The translations under genes were made by a program, and so were the position numbers. Under the pieces are notes generated by a model that worked only from the letters and a program-made list of their open reading frames with translations, did no database searches and was not told where the DNA came from. Of a stretch of DNA of 6,328 bases, positions 1 through 5,795 are shown in pieces; within the stretch, counting starts at the first letter, position 1; each line of letters starts with the position of its first letter. The DNA is from Nitrospirota bacterium. GTDB taxonomy: Bacteria; Nitrospirota; Thermodesulfovibrionia; Thermodesulfovibrionales; Dissulfurispiraceae. The stretch spans positions 1-6,328 of the forward strand of contig DUZI01000328.1 of assembly GCA_013349595.1 (NCBI GenBank), given 5' to 3'.

Positions 1-100
1 AATCAATAGATGCCTTTTCACTAAAAACCTCATTGAAAAGATTGACTATTGAGGGTGTATCATCTTCTAAAAATCTTCTTTTAATTAGTTCGTCTTTCAT
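1..100 (-). CDS. GNAT-like N-acetyltransferase, N-terminal part (runs off left edge)
   Basis: The minus strand is open from an ATG at 100-98 to the window edge, giving 33 residues that begin MKDELIKRRFLEDDTPSIV and continue NLFNEVFSEKASID. A short charged strand, then 'RRFLEDD...IVNLFNEVF', is the usual beta1-alpha1 start of GCN5-related acetyltransferases, where an acidic residue precedes a helix that helps form the acceptor site. The acetyl-CoA-binding motif lies outside the window, so neither substrate nor completeness can be judged. No Shine-Dalgarno sequence is visible in the A/T-only stretch before the ATG, but a good promoter sits just upstream at 121-149, which supports this start and a very short leader. 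The gene is divergent from the pheA operon. Family assignment is inferred from the N-terminus alone. Confidence 0.55.
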   Translation of the reverse strand, partial: MKDELIKRRFLEDDTPSIVNLFNEVFSEKASID

Positions 101-120
101 TTTATTTTAAAAAAAAACAT

Positions 121-149
121 ATTATATTTTAACTCTTCTAATAAATCAA
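121..149 (-). promoter_or_regulatory. Sigma-70-type promoter for the GNAT-like gene
   Basis: On the minus strand, TTGATT (149-144) and a consensus TATAAT (126-121) are separated by exactly 17 bases. Transcription would begin near 114, leaving a leader of roughly 14 bases before the ATG at 100. The -10 is a perfect match and the -35 matches at TTGA. The call rests on consensus and position only. Confidence 0.6.
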
Positions 150-159
150 TCAGTTGATT
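144..159. promoter_or_regulatory. Inverted repeat overlapping the -35 box, possible operator
   Basis: AATCAA and TTGATT are perfect inverted repeats separated by TCAG. The left arm is the -35 hexamer of the minus-strand promoter, so a dimeric regulator bound here would block polymerase. Six-base arms in AT-rich DNA can arise by chance, and no regulator is identified, so this is only a candidate. Confidence 0.25.
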
Positions 160-213
160 ATTACCCAAAATCGGAGATAGAACTAAAAAGCTTAATAAAA
201 TCAGCAAGTAAGA

Positions 214-358
214 TAGGAAGGGCTGGTGAAGGATTTTTATACGACACCATATAAAAAAAGTTCCTAAGGAGCTTTGTCATAAGGCATTGCATTATAATGA
301 ATAAAGCAAAATTAAATAAAAACTGTCGATTATAAAAAGCCTGAAACAGCCCTTCCTA
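214..358. mobile_element. MITE-like element with long terminal inverted repeats flanked by TA
   Basis: The ends are perfect 12-base inverted repeats: TAGGAAGGGCTG at 214-225 and its complement at 347-358. The complementarity continues inward. A 4x4 mismatch is followed by AGG/CCT (230-232/340-342), one mismatch, TTTTTATA/TATAAAAA (234-241/331-338), a two-base bulge and CGACA/TGTCG (242-246/324-328). The arms therefore pair over about 33 bases. If the outer TA is the target duplication, the element proper is 216-356 (141 bp), as expected for miniature elements mobilised by IS630/Tc1-mariner transposases. The 77-bp core has no ORF but contains a hairpin (257-264/268-275) and the palindrome CATTATAATG (290-299). 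The alternative is a structured non-coding RNA, since the transcript would fold into a long irregular rod. No second copy is present in the window. Confidence 0.5.
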
Positions 359-388
359 AGCGCTATTTTAAGGTTTATAAAAATATTT

Positions 389-417
389 TTGAAAAAAATA
401 ATTTTTTTAGGTATTAT
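389..417 (+). promoter_or_regulatory. Sigma-70-type promoter of the pheA operon, near-leaderless
   Basis: TTGAAA (389-394) and TATTAT (412-417) are separated by exactly 17 bases; each matches five of six consensus positions. A/T tracts just upstream (377-388) could act as an UP element. The -10 ends 8 bases before the pheA ATG at 426, so transcription should start at about 424, giving a leaderless or nearly leaderless message. This fits the absence of a well-placed ribosome binding site: the only AGG (409-411) is 14 bases from the ATG and inside the promoter spacer. The AT-rich context raises the chance of a fortuitous match. Confidence 0.55.
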
Positions 418-425
418 TTCCACTT

Positions 426-1523
426 ATGAAAAAAGTAAAACTTACACCAGAACTTGAAGAATTAAGGAATTTAATTGATAAGATTGATGATTCCATAGTA
501 AGTCTTCTCTCTGAAAGGGCTGAAATTGTCACAAAGATTGCGAAGATCAAAAGAGATTCAAATCTTGCCTTTCACAATCCTGAAAGAGAGAGGGCAATCA
601 TCGAGAGGGTTACAAATAAATGTCATGGGCTCTTCCCAAAGGATGCCATTAAGGTTATTTTCAGAGAGATAATCTCTGCGTCGCTCTCACTTGAAGAACC
701 TTTAAAAGTATCCTATCTTGGACCAGAAGGGACATTTACTCATCTTGCAGCAATCAGGCATTTTGGTTCATCTGCCAACTATATCCCTGTAGAGAGGATT
801 AAAGCAATCTTTGAGGCAGTAGAGGCAAAAAAAGCCGATTATGGTCTCGTTCCTATTGAAAATTCAAATGAGGGGGTAGTTAGTTATACCCTTGATGTAT
901 TCGTAGATTGTGATTTAAAGATAGCTGCAGAGGTGATGCTTGAGGTATCACACAATCTTTTATCAAAGGACGGAGATATACAGAAGATAAAAAGAGTATA
1001 TTCCCACCCCCAGGCATCTGCACAGTGTAAAGAGTGGTTTGAGAGGAATTTGCCACACATCCCTGTATTAGATGCAGTAAGCACAGCAAAGGCTGCAGAG
1101 ATGGCGTCTCAAAATGAAGAGACTGCAGCAATCGCAAGTGAACTCGCTGCAAAACTTTATGATTTAAAATTCATTGAAAAGAGGATTGAAGACAATAAAA
1201 ATAATTATACAAGGTTTCTTGTTATAGCAAGAGACTATCCTAAAAAGACTGGCAAAGATAAGACATCTATCATGTTTTCATTAAAAGACAAGCCAGGTGC
1301 CCTATTTAATGTCCTTCAGCCTTTTAAAAAATCAAACATCAATCTTTCAAAGATAGAATCTCGTCCATCAAAAAGAAGGGCATGGGAATATATTTTCTTT
1401 GCCGACATGATTGGTCATATTGAAGATAAAAAATTAAAAAACGCCATAGAAGAGGTAAAAGACAGTTGTCTATATCTCAAACATCTTGGATCCTATCCAA
1501 TAGGCGACAAAGTAGAGAGGTAA
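426..1523 (+). CDS. pheA: Bifunctional chorismate mutase / prephenate dehydratase (P-protein)
   Basis: This enzyme converts chorismate to prephenate and then to phenylpyruvate, the committed branch to phenylalanine. Its 365 residues are normal for the fused family. Residues 9-91 form the helical AroQ chorismate mutase; Arg14, Arg31, Lys42, Arg54 and Glu55 match Arg11, Arg28, Lys39, Arg51 and Glu52 of E. coli PheA. Residues 95-268 form the dehydratase, with GPEGTFTH (99-106), PIENSNEG (143-150) and the catalytic TRF motif (262-264). Residues 280-360 are an ACT domain with GALFNVL (291-297) and ESRP (311-314), the phenylalanine-binding signature, so feedback inhibition is expected. The ATG start gives a standard N-terminus but lacks a good Shine-Dalgarno; the promoter at 389-417 suggests leaderless translation. 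It is the first gene of the operon, and its last codons carry the ribosome binding site of the next gene. Confidence 0.96.
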   Translation: MKKVKLTPELEELRNLIDKIDDSIVSLLSERAEIVTKIAKIKRDSNLAFHNPERERAIIERVTNKCHGLFPKDAIKVIFREIISASLSLEEPLKVSYLGPEGTFTHLAAIRHFGSSANYIPVERIKAIFEAVEAKKADYGLVPIENSNEGVVSYTLDVFVDCDLKIAAEVMLEVSHNLLSKDGDIQKIKRVYSHPQASAQCKEWFERNLPHIPVLDAVSTAKAAEMASQNEETAAIASELAAKLYDLKFIEKRIEDNKNNYTRFLVIARDYPKKTGKDKTSIMFSLKDKPGALFNVLQPFKKSNINLSKIESRPSKRRAWEYIFFADMIGHIEDKKLKNAIEEVKDSCLYLKHLGSYPIGDKVER

Positions 1524-1528
1524 ATAAC

Positions 1529-2641
1529 ATGCTAAAATCACTTGATTATGTATCACAAATCAAACCTTATGTTCCAGGGAAACCCATCTCTGAGCTTGAA
1601 AGGGAACTTGGCATCACAGGCTCAATCAAACTTGCTTCTAATGAAAATCCTCTTGGGCCCTCAAAGAAAGCCCTTAGGGCAATTAAAAACTTTTTGAAGA
1701 ATTCATCAGAAGTTGGCAGATATCCAGATGGTGGTGGATATTATCTTAAGCAGGCATTAGCAGAGAGATTATCAACATCTAAAATATTAATAACTATCGA
1801 TAACATCATACTTGGTAATGGCTCCAACGAATTGATTGATTTAGCAGTGAGGACTTACATGAGTCATGGTGATGAAGCTATAATGGCTAATCCTTCATTT
1901 GTAGTTTATTCAATGGCTGTAAAATCTGTAGGTTCAAAAGCAATAGAAGTGCCTCTTATTGATTACAAACATGATTTAAAAAAGATGCTTGACATGGTCA
2001 CTGACAAAACAAAGATTGTTTTTATTGCAAATCCCAATAACCCTACTGGCACAATAAATACAAAGGAAGAGTTTAGGTCTTTTATGAAAAAACTCCCAAT
2101 GGACATACTCGTCATTGTAGATGAGGCATACATTGAATATGTAGAGAGCAAAGATTATCCAAATACAATGAAATATCTTGCAGATGGTAGAAATATTCTA
2201 ATACTTAGAACATTCTCAAAGGCTTATGGGTTAGCTGGTCTAAGAATTGGTTATGGCATCTCTAATGCAGATATAATCACAGAGATTAATAAAATAAGGG
2301 AACCCTTTAATACTAATAGCTTATCTCAAATCTCTGCAATTGAGGCACTTAAAGACAAGGTACATCTTAAAAAGTCATTAAAATTAGTCAACGAAGGTAA
2401 AGCTTATCTATACGAGGAACTTCATAAGATGAATGTTAGATACATACCATCTGAGACTAATTTTATTTATATACTCTTAGAAAGCTCATCTATGGAATAT
2501 TATGAAAGATTATTAAAAGAAGGTATTATCATAAGGCCTGTTGGACCAAAAGAGATAAGAGTTACTGTAGGTCTCAAAGAAGAGAATGAAAAATTTATCC
2601 ATGCCTTTTATAAAATCATTCATAACAAAGGAGATAATTAA
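1529..2641 (+). CDS. hisC: HisC-family aminotransferase, probably aromatic / histidinol-phosphate
   Basis: A PLP-dependent class I/II aminotransferase of 370 residues. Visible family motifs are LASNENPLGPS (35-45), substrate and phosphate contacts around GNGSNE (96-101), ANPNNPTG (167-174), DEAY (198-201) and TFSKAYGLAGLRIGY, in which Lys231 should form the Schiff base with PLP and Arg239 binds its phosphate. The ATG at 1529 was chosen over a TTG at 1466: it has GAGAGG (1515-1520) eight bases upstream and starts the family's usual LKSLDYV...I.PYVPGKP opening, whereas the longer form would add 21 unrelated residues overlapping pheA. HisC-type enzymes act on histidinol phosphate but many also transaminate phenylpyruvate and 4-hydroxyphenylpyruvate. 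Lying between pheA and DAHP synthase with no his genes nearby, an aromatic role is inferred. Its stop overlaps the next start by one base (TAATG). Confidence 0.88.
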   Translation: MLKSLDYVSQIKPYVPGKPISELERELGITGSIKLASNENPLGPSKKALRAIKNFLKNSSEVGRYPDGGGYYLKQALAERLSTSKILITIDNIILGNGSNELIDLAVRTYMSHGDEAIMANPSFVVYSMAVKSVGSKAIEVPLIDYKHDLKKMLDMVTDKTKIVFIANPNNPTGTINTKEEFRSFMKKLPMDILVIVDEAYIEYVESKDYPNTMKYLADGRNILILRTFSKAYGLAGLRIGYGISNADIITEINKIREPFNTNSLSQISAIEALKDKVHLKKSLKLVNEGKAYLYEELHKMNVRYIPSETNFIYILLESSSMEYYERLLKEGIIIRPVGPKEIRVTVGLKEENEKFIHAFYKIIHNKGDN

Positions 2642-3666
2642 TGGACATTATCGTATTAAAACCTGATGCAAAAGAAGATAGAATTACATATATAGTAAAA
2701 AAACTTGAAAACTGGGGACTTAAGGCAAACATCTCTAAGGGTACTGAAAGAACAATTATCGGAGTGATTGGTGATACCTCAGTAATATCTGAAGAAGATG
2801 AAGATGCCCTAAAGGTAATTGAAGGAGTTGAAAATGTCTTAAGGATAATAAAGCCCTATAAGATTGCAAGCAGGGAATTTAAAAAAGAAAACACAGAGAT
2901 TAATGTAGGTGGTGAGATAATTGGTGGAAATAAGATTCAAATCATGGCTGGTCCCTGTGCGGTAGAAAGCAGAGAGAGCCTCCTCGATGTAGCAAAAAAG
3001 GTTAAAGAGGCTGGTGCTACTTTTTTAAGGGCAGGTGCCTTTAAACCAAGAACATCACCCTACTCATTTCAAGGATTAGGAGAGGAAGGACTTAGGTATC
3101 TTGCAGAGGCAAGGGAACAGACAGGTCTATATATAGTCACGGAGATAATGGATGCAAGAGATATTGATATAATTGTTAAATATACGGACATTATACAAAT
3201 AGGGGCAAGAAATATGCAGAATTTTAGGCTTCTTCTTGAAGTTGGTGCAGCTAAGAAGCCTGTCTTGCTTAAGAGAGGCCTTTCATCAACTATCAAAGAA
3301 TGGCTAATGTCTGCTGAATACATAATGTCAAGGGGTAATCATGAGGTCATGTTTTGTGAAAGAGGGATAAGGACTTTTGAGACTGCCACAAGAAATACCC
3401 TTGATTTGAGTGCAGTGCCACTTCTAAAGCAGCTTTCACACCTTCCAGTTGTCGTTGATCCAAGCCACGGGGTAGGCAAATGGGATCTAGTCCCTGCAAT
3501 GGCAAAGGCAGCCGTTGCAGCTGGTGCTGACGCTTTGATGATGGAGGTTCACATGAATCCTGAAGAGGCACTTTCAGACGGAGAGCAATCACTCAGACCT
3601 GATTTCTTTAAAAAACTCATCCAAGAATTAAAACCCATAGCAAAGGCAATAGGGAGGGAAATGTAA
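2641..3666 (+). CDS. aroF: 3-deoxy-7-phosphoheptulonate (DAHP) synthase, type I-beta
   Basis: This enzyme condenses phosphoenolpyruvate and erythrose 4-phosphate to DAHP, the entry step of the shikimate pathway. The 341 residues have the layout of the Thermotoga maritima enzyme: a ferredoxin-like (ACT-like) domain at about 1-70, a linker, then a TIM barrel from about 95. The metal ligands are all present as Cys106 (AGPCAVES), His276 (DPSHGVG), Glu302 (MMEVH) and Asp313 (LSDGEQS), each offset by four from T. maritima Cys102, His272, Glu298 and Asp309. KPRTSPYSFQG and IGARNMQN are family signatures. In the T. maritima-type enzyme the N-terminal domain mediates feedback inhibition by aromatic amino acids, so similar control is likely here. 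AAAGGAG (2627-2633) lies seven bases before the ATG, and the start overlaps the preceding stop by one base, implying translational coupling. The symbol follows common usage for this family. Confidence 0.95.
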   Translation: MDIIVLKPDAKEDRITYIVKKLENWGLKANISKGTERTIIGVIGDTSVISEEDEDALKVIEGVENVLRIIKPYKIASREFKKENTEINVGGEIIGGNKIQIMAGPCAVESRESLLDVAKKVKEAGATFLRAGAFKPRTSPYSFQGLGEEGLRYLAEAREQTGLYIVTEIMDARDIDIIVKYTDIIQIGARNMQNFRLLLEVGAAKKPVLLKRGLSSTIKEWLMSAEYIMSRGNHEVMFCERGIRTFETATRNTLDLSAVPLLKQLSHLPVVVDPSHGVGKWDLVPAMAKAAVAAGADALMMEVHMNPEEALSDGEQSLRPDFFKKLIQELKPIAKAIGREM

Positions 3667-5253
3667 ATGAATATGCAACTTAATAACACTAAAGAACTCT
3701 TATCTGGAAATGAAGCAATAGGCAGAGGTGCTATTGAAGCAGGTGCATCATTAGTGGTTGGTTATCCTGGCACACCTTCAACAGAGATAATTGGTGATTT
3801 ATCAAAGAAATACAAAGGCAAGGCAATGTGGGCAGTCAACGAAAAGGTTGCCCTTGAGACAGCAATGGGTGTTTCCTATACAGGAAGAAGAGTTCTTTGT
3901 ACAATGAAACATGTGGGGCTAAATGTTGCCCTTGACCCACTTATGACAATGGCTTACCTTGGAACAAAGGGTGGACTTGTCTTGCTTGTAGCCGATGACC
4001 CTGGTGCCTATTCCTCTCAAAACGAACAAGATACTAGATACCTCTCCCAATTTGCAAAGATTCCATTGCTTGAACCCTCTGATTCACAAGAGGCAAAGGA
4101 TTTTATAATAAAAGCCTTTGACCTTTCTGAAATGCTTAATCTTCCAATAATAGTCAGGTCTGTTACAAGGATTTCCCATTCATACACCCCTGTGGAAATA
4201 AAAGAAATAAGAGATGAAAATCCAGTAAAGATAGTAAAAGACCCATCTTCCATGATAGCAGTCCCTTCAAATGTGATTAGATGTCATAAAAATCTTAATT
4301 CAAAGCAATCAAAGATAATAGAATGGATAAAAGAATCAAACCTTAACATCATTCAAAAGAAGAGAGGTCAAAAGAAAGGCATCATTACATCTGGGATTAC
4401 CTATCATTTTATAAAAGAATTTGCTGATAACTATGCAATCTTGAAAATTGGTGCCTACCCTGTAAATGAAGAGATTATCACAAGTTTCATAAAAGGTCTT
4501 CATGAAATATGGGTAATTGAAGAAGGCTATCCTTACCTTGAAGACATTTCACTTAAATACTCTAAAAAGATTAAAGGCAAGAGGTCAGGCAATATCCCAA
4601 TGGAGGGAGAATTAGGTCCTGAGGTTTTTAGATATATTGAGAATAATACCGAAGAAGATATCCAATTTAAGCCACCTTCAGATATAACCTTGCCAGGAAG
4701 GCCACCTGTAATGTGTCAGGGATGTCCCCACAGGGAGTTTTATTATAGCCTAAATTCTGCAAAGCCTACTTTTGTCGCAGGAGATATTGGATGCTATACC
4801 CTTGGAGCTGCACCTCCTCTTTCTGCTCTTGATACCTGTTTGTGTATGGGTGCTAGTATAAGTAAGGCTGCTGGTATGTCTTATCAAGGAGTAAATGGAG
4901 TAGTTGCAGTGCTTGGGGATTCAACTTTTTTACATTCTGGCATTACTGCCTTAATATCTGCAGTCTATAATAAGGCAAACATCCTTGTTGCTATACTTGA
5001 CAACGATGCAGTTGCAATGACAGGTCATCAACCTACCCCTCTGACAGGATTTACCGCTGATGGAGAGGAGACAAAGAAATTATCTCTTGAGGAAATCTGT
5101 AAGGCTTGTGGGGCTGATTCAGTAACCACCTTTTCACCTTATCAAGATAAGGAAAAAAATGTTGAAGTAATAAGAGAAAAACTGAACAGCCAAGGTGTTC
5201 ATGTAGTTATATCTCATGCACCTTGTATATTGCTAAAACAGAAAAAGAAATAA
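3667..5253 (+). CDS. iorA: Indolepyruvate:ferredoxin oxidoreductase alpha subunit lacking the ferredoxin domain
   Basis: IorA with IorB oxidatively decarboxylates aryl-pyruvates (indole-, phenyl-, 4-hydroxyphenylpyruvate) to aryl-acetyl-CoA, passing electrons to ferredoxin; the reaction can run in reverse. Visible parts are the N-terminal pyrimidine-binding domain (GYPGTPSTEI 32-41, NEKVALE 58-64, then TMKHVGLN and SSQNEQDTR), a middle transketolase C-terminal-like domain (about 235-330) and the TPP-binding domain with CQGCPHRE (Cys350, Cys353), GDIGC (Cys376), GDS (417-419) and NDAVAMTGHQ (446-455). The protein ends at residue 528 with HAPCILLKQKKK, where typical IorA proteins continue for some 60-90 residues into a two-[4Fe-4S] ferredoxin domain; no such cysteine cluster is found in any frame downstream. 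iorB does not follow. The ATG abuts the aroF stop, with GGGAGGG about eight bases upstream; an ATG at 3673 is a possible alternative. Family assignment is firm; activity without the Fe-S domain is uncertain. Confidence 0.88.
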   Translation: MNMQLNNTKELLSGNEAIGRGAIEAGASLVVGYPGTPSTEIIGDLSKKYKGKAMWAVNEKVALETAMGVSYTGRRVLCTMKHVGLNVALDPLMTMAYLGTKGGLVLLVADDPGAYSSQNEQDTRYLSQFAKIPLLEPSDSQEAKDFIIKAFDLSEMLNLPIIVRSVTRISHSYTPVEIKEIRDENPVKIVKDPSSMIAVPSNVIRCHKNLNSKQSKIIEWIKESNLNIIQKKRGQKKGIITSGITYHFIKEFADNYAILKIGAYPVNEEIITSFIKGLHEIWVIEEGYPYLEDISLKYSKKIKGKRSGNIPMEGELGPEVFRYIENNTEEDIQFKPPSDITLPGRPPVMCQGCPHREFYYSLNSAKPTFVAGDIGCYTLGAAPPLSALDTCLCMGASISKAAGMSYQGVNGVVAVLGDSTFLHSGITALISAVYNKANILVAILDNDAVAMTGHQPTPLTGFTADGEETKKLSLEEICKACGADSVTTFSPYQDKEKNVEVIREKLNSQGVHVVISHAPCILLKQKKK

Positions 5254-5280
5254 TTTCATAAAACCTACCAATCTAATTAC

Positions 5281-5305
5281 CACAGCAGTCATAATGACCG
5301 CTGTG
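5281..5305. terminator. Hairpin after iorA, probable operon terminator
   Basis: CACAGCAGTCAT and ATGACCGCTGTG are inverted repeats with one mismatch around a central base, folding into a six-pair outer stem plus a shorter inner stem with loop. It lies 27 bases after the iorA stop and 13 bases below the end of the converging minus-strand remnant. A T-rich stretch follows on the plus strand (5319-5332) but is not directly adjacent, so termination efficiency is uncertain. Its position between convergent units suggests it could serve both. Confidence 0.5.
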
Positions 5306-5318
5306 TCTTAGACAAAAA

Positions 5319-5631
5319 TTATTTTCTTTTTTGATTTATTTCCGACCATGGAATAATCTTCTGTGCCATTATTATATCTGGGGTTTTCCACTTTTTCTGC
5401 TTCATCATCTCAATAAAGGCCCTACGGTAGAGGAGAGTGACAGTCACATTTACCGGACCTCCTGCTGATTCAAAGGTGTTTATCTGTTGCCATAGCAGGG
5501 AGCCTTGTATCAGACTCTAAAGTTGTATGTCTCCAATAACTTACAGCAGGTGTGACATCAGTCCACATCTCTCTTAATAGTTTTATATAAACTTTCCCAG
5601 GCATCAAGTCAGAATGGTAAAGTGAAAATGA
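5319..5631 (-). pseudogene. Frameshifted C-terminal remnant, resembling the end of a multihaem c-type cytochrome
   Basis: Two adjoining minus-strand frames together read as one protein tail. The upstream frame (5631-5470, 53 codons then TGA) gives HSDLMPGKVYIKLLREMW and then PAVSYWRHTTLESDTRLPAM. The downstream frame, open across 5470-5490, continues TFESAGGPVNVTVTLLYRRA and then KWKTPDIIMAQKIIPW to a TAA at 5321-5319. The shift falls near 5470-5490. From memory of the family, 'LMPGK.Y.K.L', 'FWR.T....DTRIPAM.SD' and 'GPV.V...LLYRRAF..L...KGW..PDI.M' occur in the beta-rich tail that follows the CxxCH haem region of multihaem cytochromes in anaerobes. No haem motif is present, so all of the haem-binding part is missing. 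Upstream the frame meets a stop within a hairpin (5621-5650). The assignment is an inference; that this is decayed coding sequence is well supported. Confidence 0.55.
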
Positions 5632-5650
5632 TTAAAAAATCATTATCACT
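5621..5650. repeat. Hairpin at the junction of two gene remnants
   Basis: AGTGAAAATGATT and AATCATTATCACT are 13-base inverted repeats with one mismatch around an AAAA centre. The structure sits where the cytochrome-like frame closes (stop at 5634-5632) and 41 bases below the end of the TauE/SafE-like fragment. No T-run follows the stem on either strand outside the hairpin, so it is a poor intrinsic terminator. Confidence 0.55.
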
Positions 5651-5690
5651 CATTTATCACCATATAGCAGGCTATTGCTTCTAAAAAAAG

Positions 5691-5795
5691 CTACATATCG
5701 CTTAAATTTTTCAATAGGCATTCACTCAATAAAAGTGCACCGCCAAAGCCTGCCACTTCAGAGATAAAGGCAGAAAGTAGAACTATTTCAAACAT
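5691..5795 (-). pseudogene. N-terminal remnant resembling a TauE/SafE (TSUP) membrane permease
   Basis: A minus-strand reading frame starts at ATG 5795 with AAGGA (5809-5805) about nine bases upstream, and encodes 34 residues before a TAG at 5693-5691. The sequence MFEIVLLSAFISEVAGFGG is hydrophobic and resembles the first membrane helix of TSUP-family anion exporters, which often read '...AFISEVIGT.AGFGSS...'. Compared with that pattern about three residues appear missing between SEV and AGFG, and after ALLLSECLL the similarity is lost. Full proteins have about 250 residues and 7-8 helices, so this is a stub that kept its start signals. It directly precedes the cytochrome-like remnant. The family call rests on one helix and is tentative; a genuine short membrane peptide cannot be excluded. 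Confidence 0.4.

Noticed and set aside
360..425. Attenuator, T-box or riboswitch in front of pheA
   Set aside because: No leader ORF rich in Phe codons, no T-box sequence and no GC-rich terminator hairpin; the best promoter leaves almost no leader.
880..1152. Minus-strand ORFs of 66 and 90 codons inside pheA
   Set aside because: They are antisense to conserved dehydratase coding sequence and their translations resemble no domain; shadows of the real gene. The same applies to minus-strand frames at 1963-2151, 3069-3323, 3347-3592 and 4017-4253.
1466..1528. TTG-initiated 21-residue extension of the aminotransferase
   Set aside because: It would overlap the end of pheA in another frame, has no family counterpart, and the ATG at 1529 has a well-placed GAGAGG.
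5254..5330. Hidden ferredoxin domain of IorA after a frameshift
   Set aside because: All three plus frames downstream lack a CxxCxxCxxxC cluster and meet stops quickly, so no simple frameshift restores the domain.
5641..5660. Short direct repeat CATTATCAC / CATTTATCAC as a repeat array
   Set aside because: Only two imperfect units, one of them part of the hairpin at 5621-5650; there is no spacer-repeat pattern, so it is not a CRISPR or tandem array.
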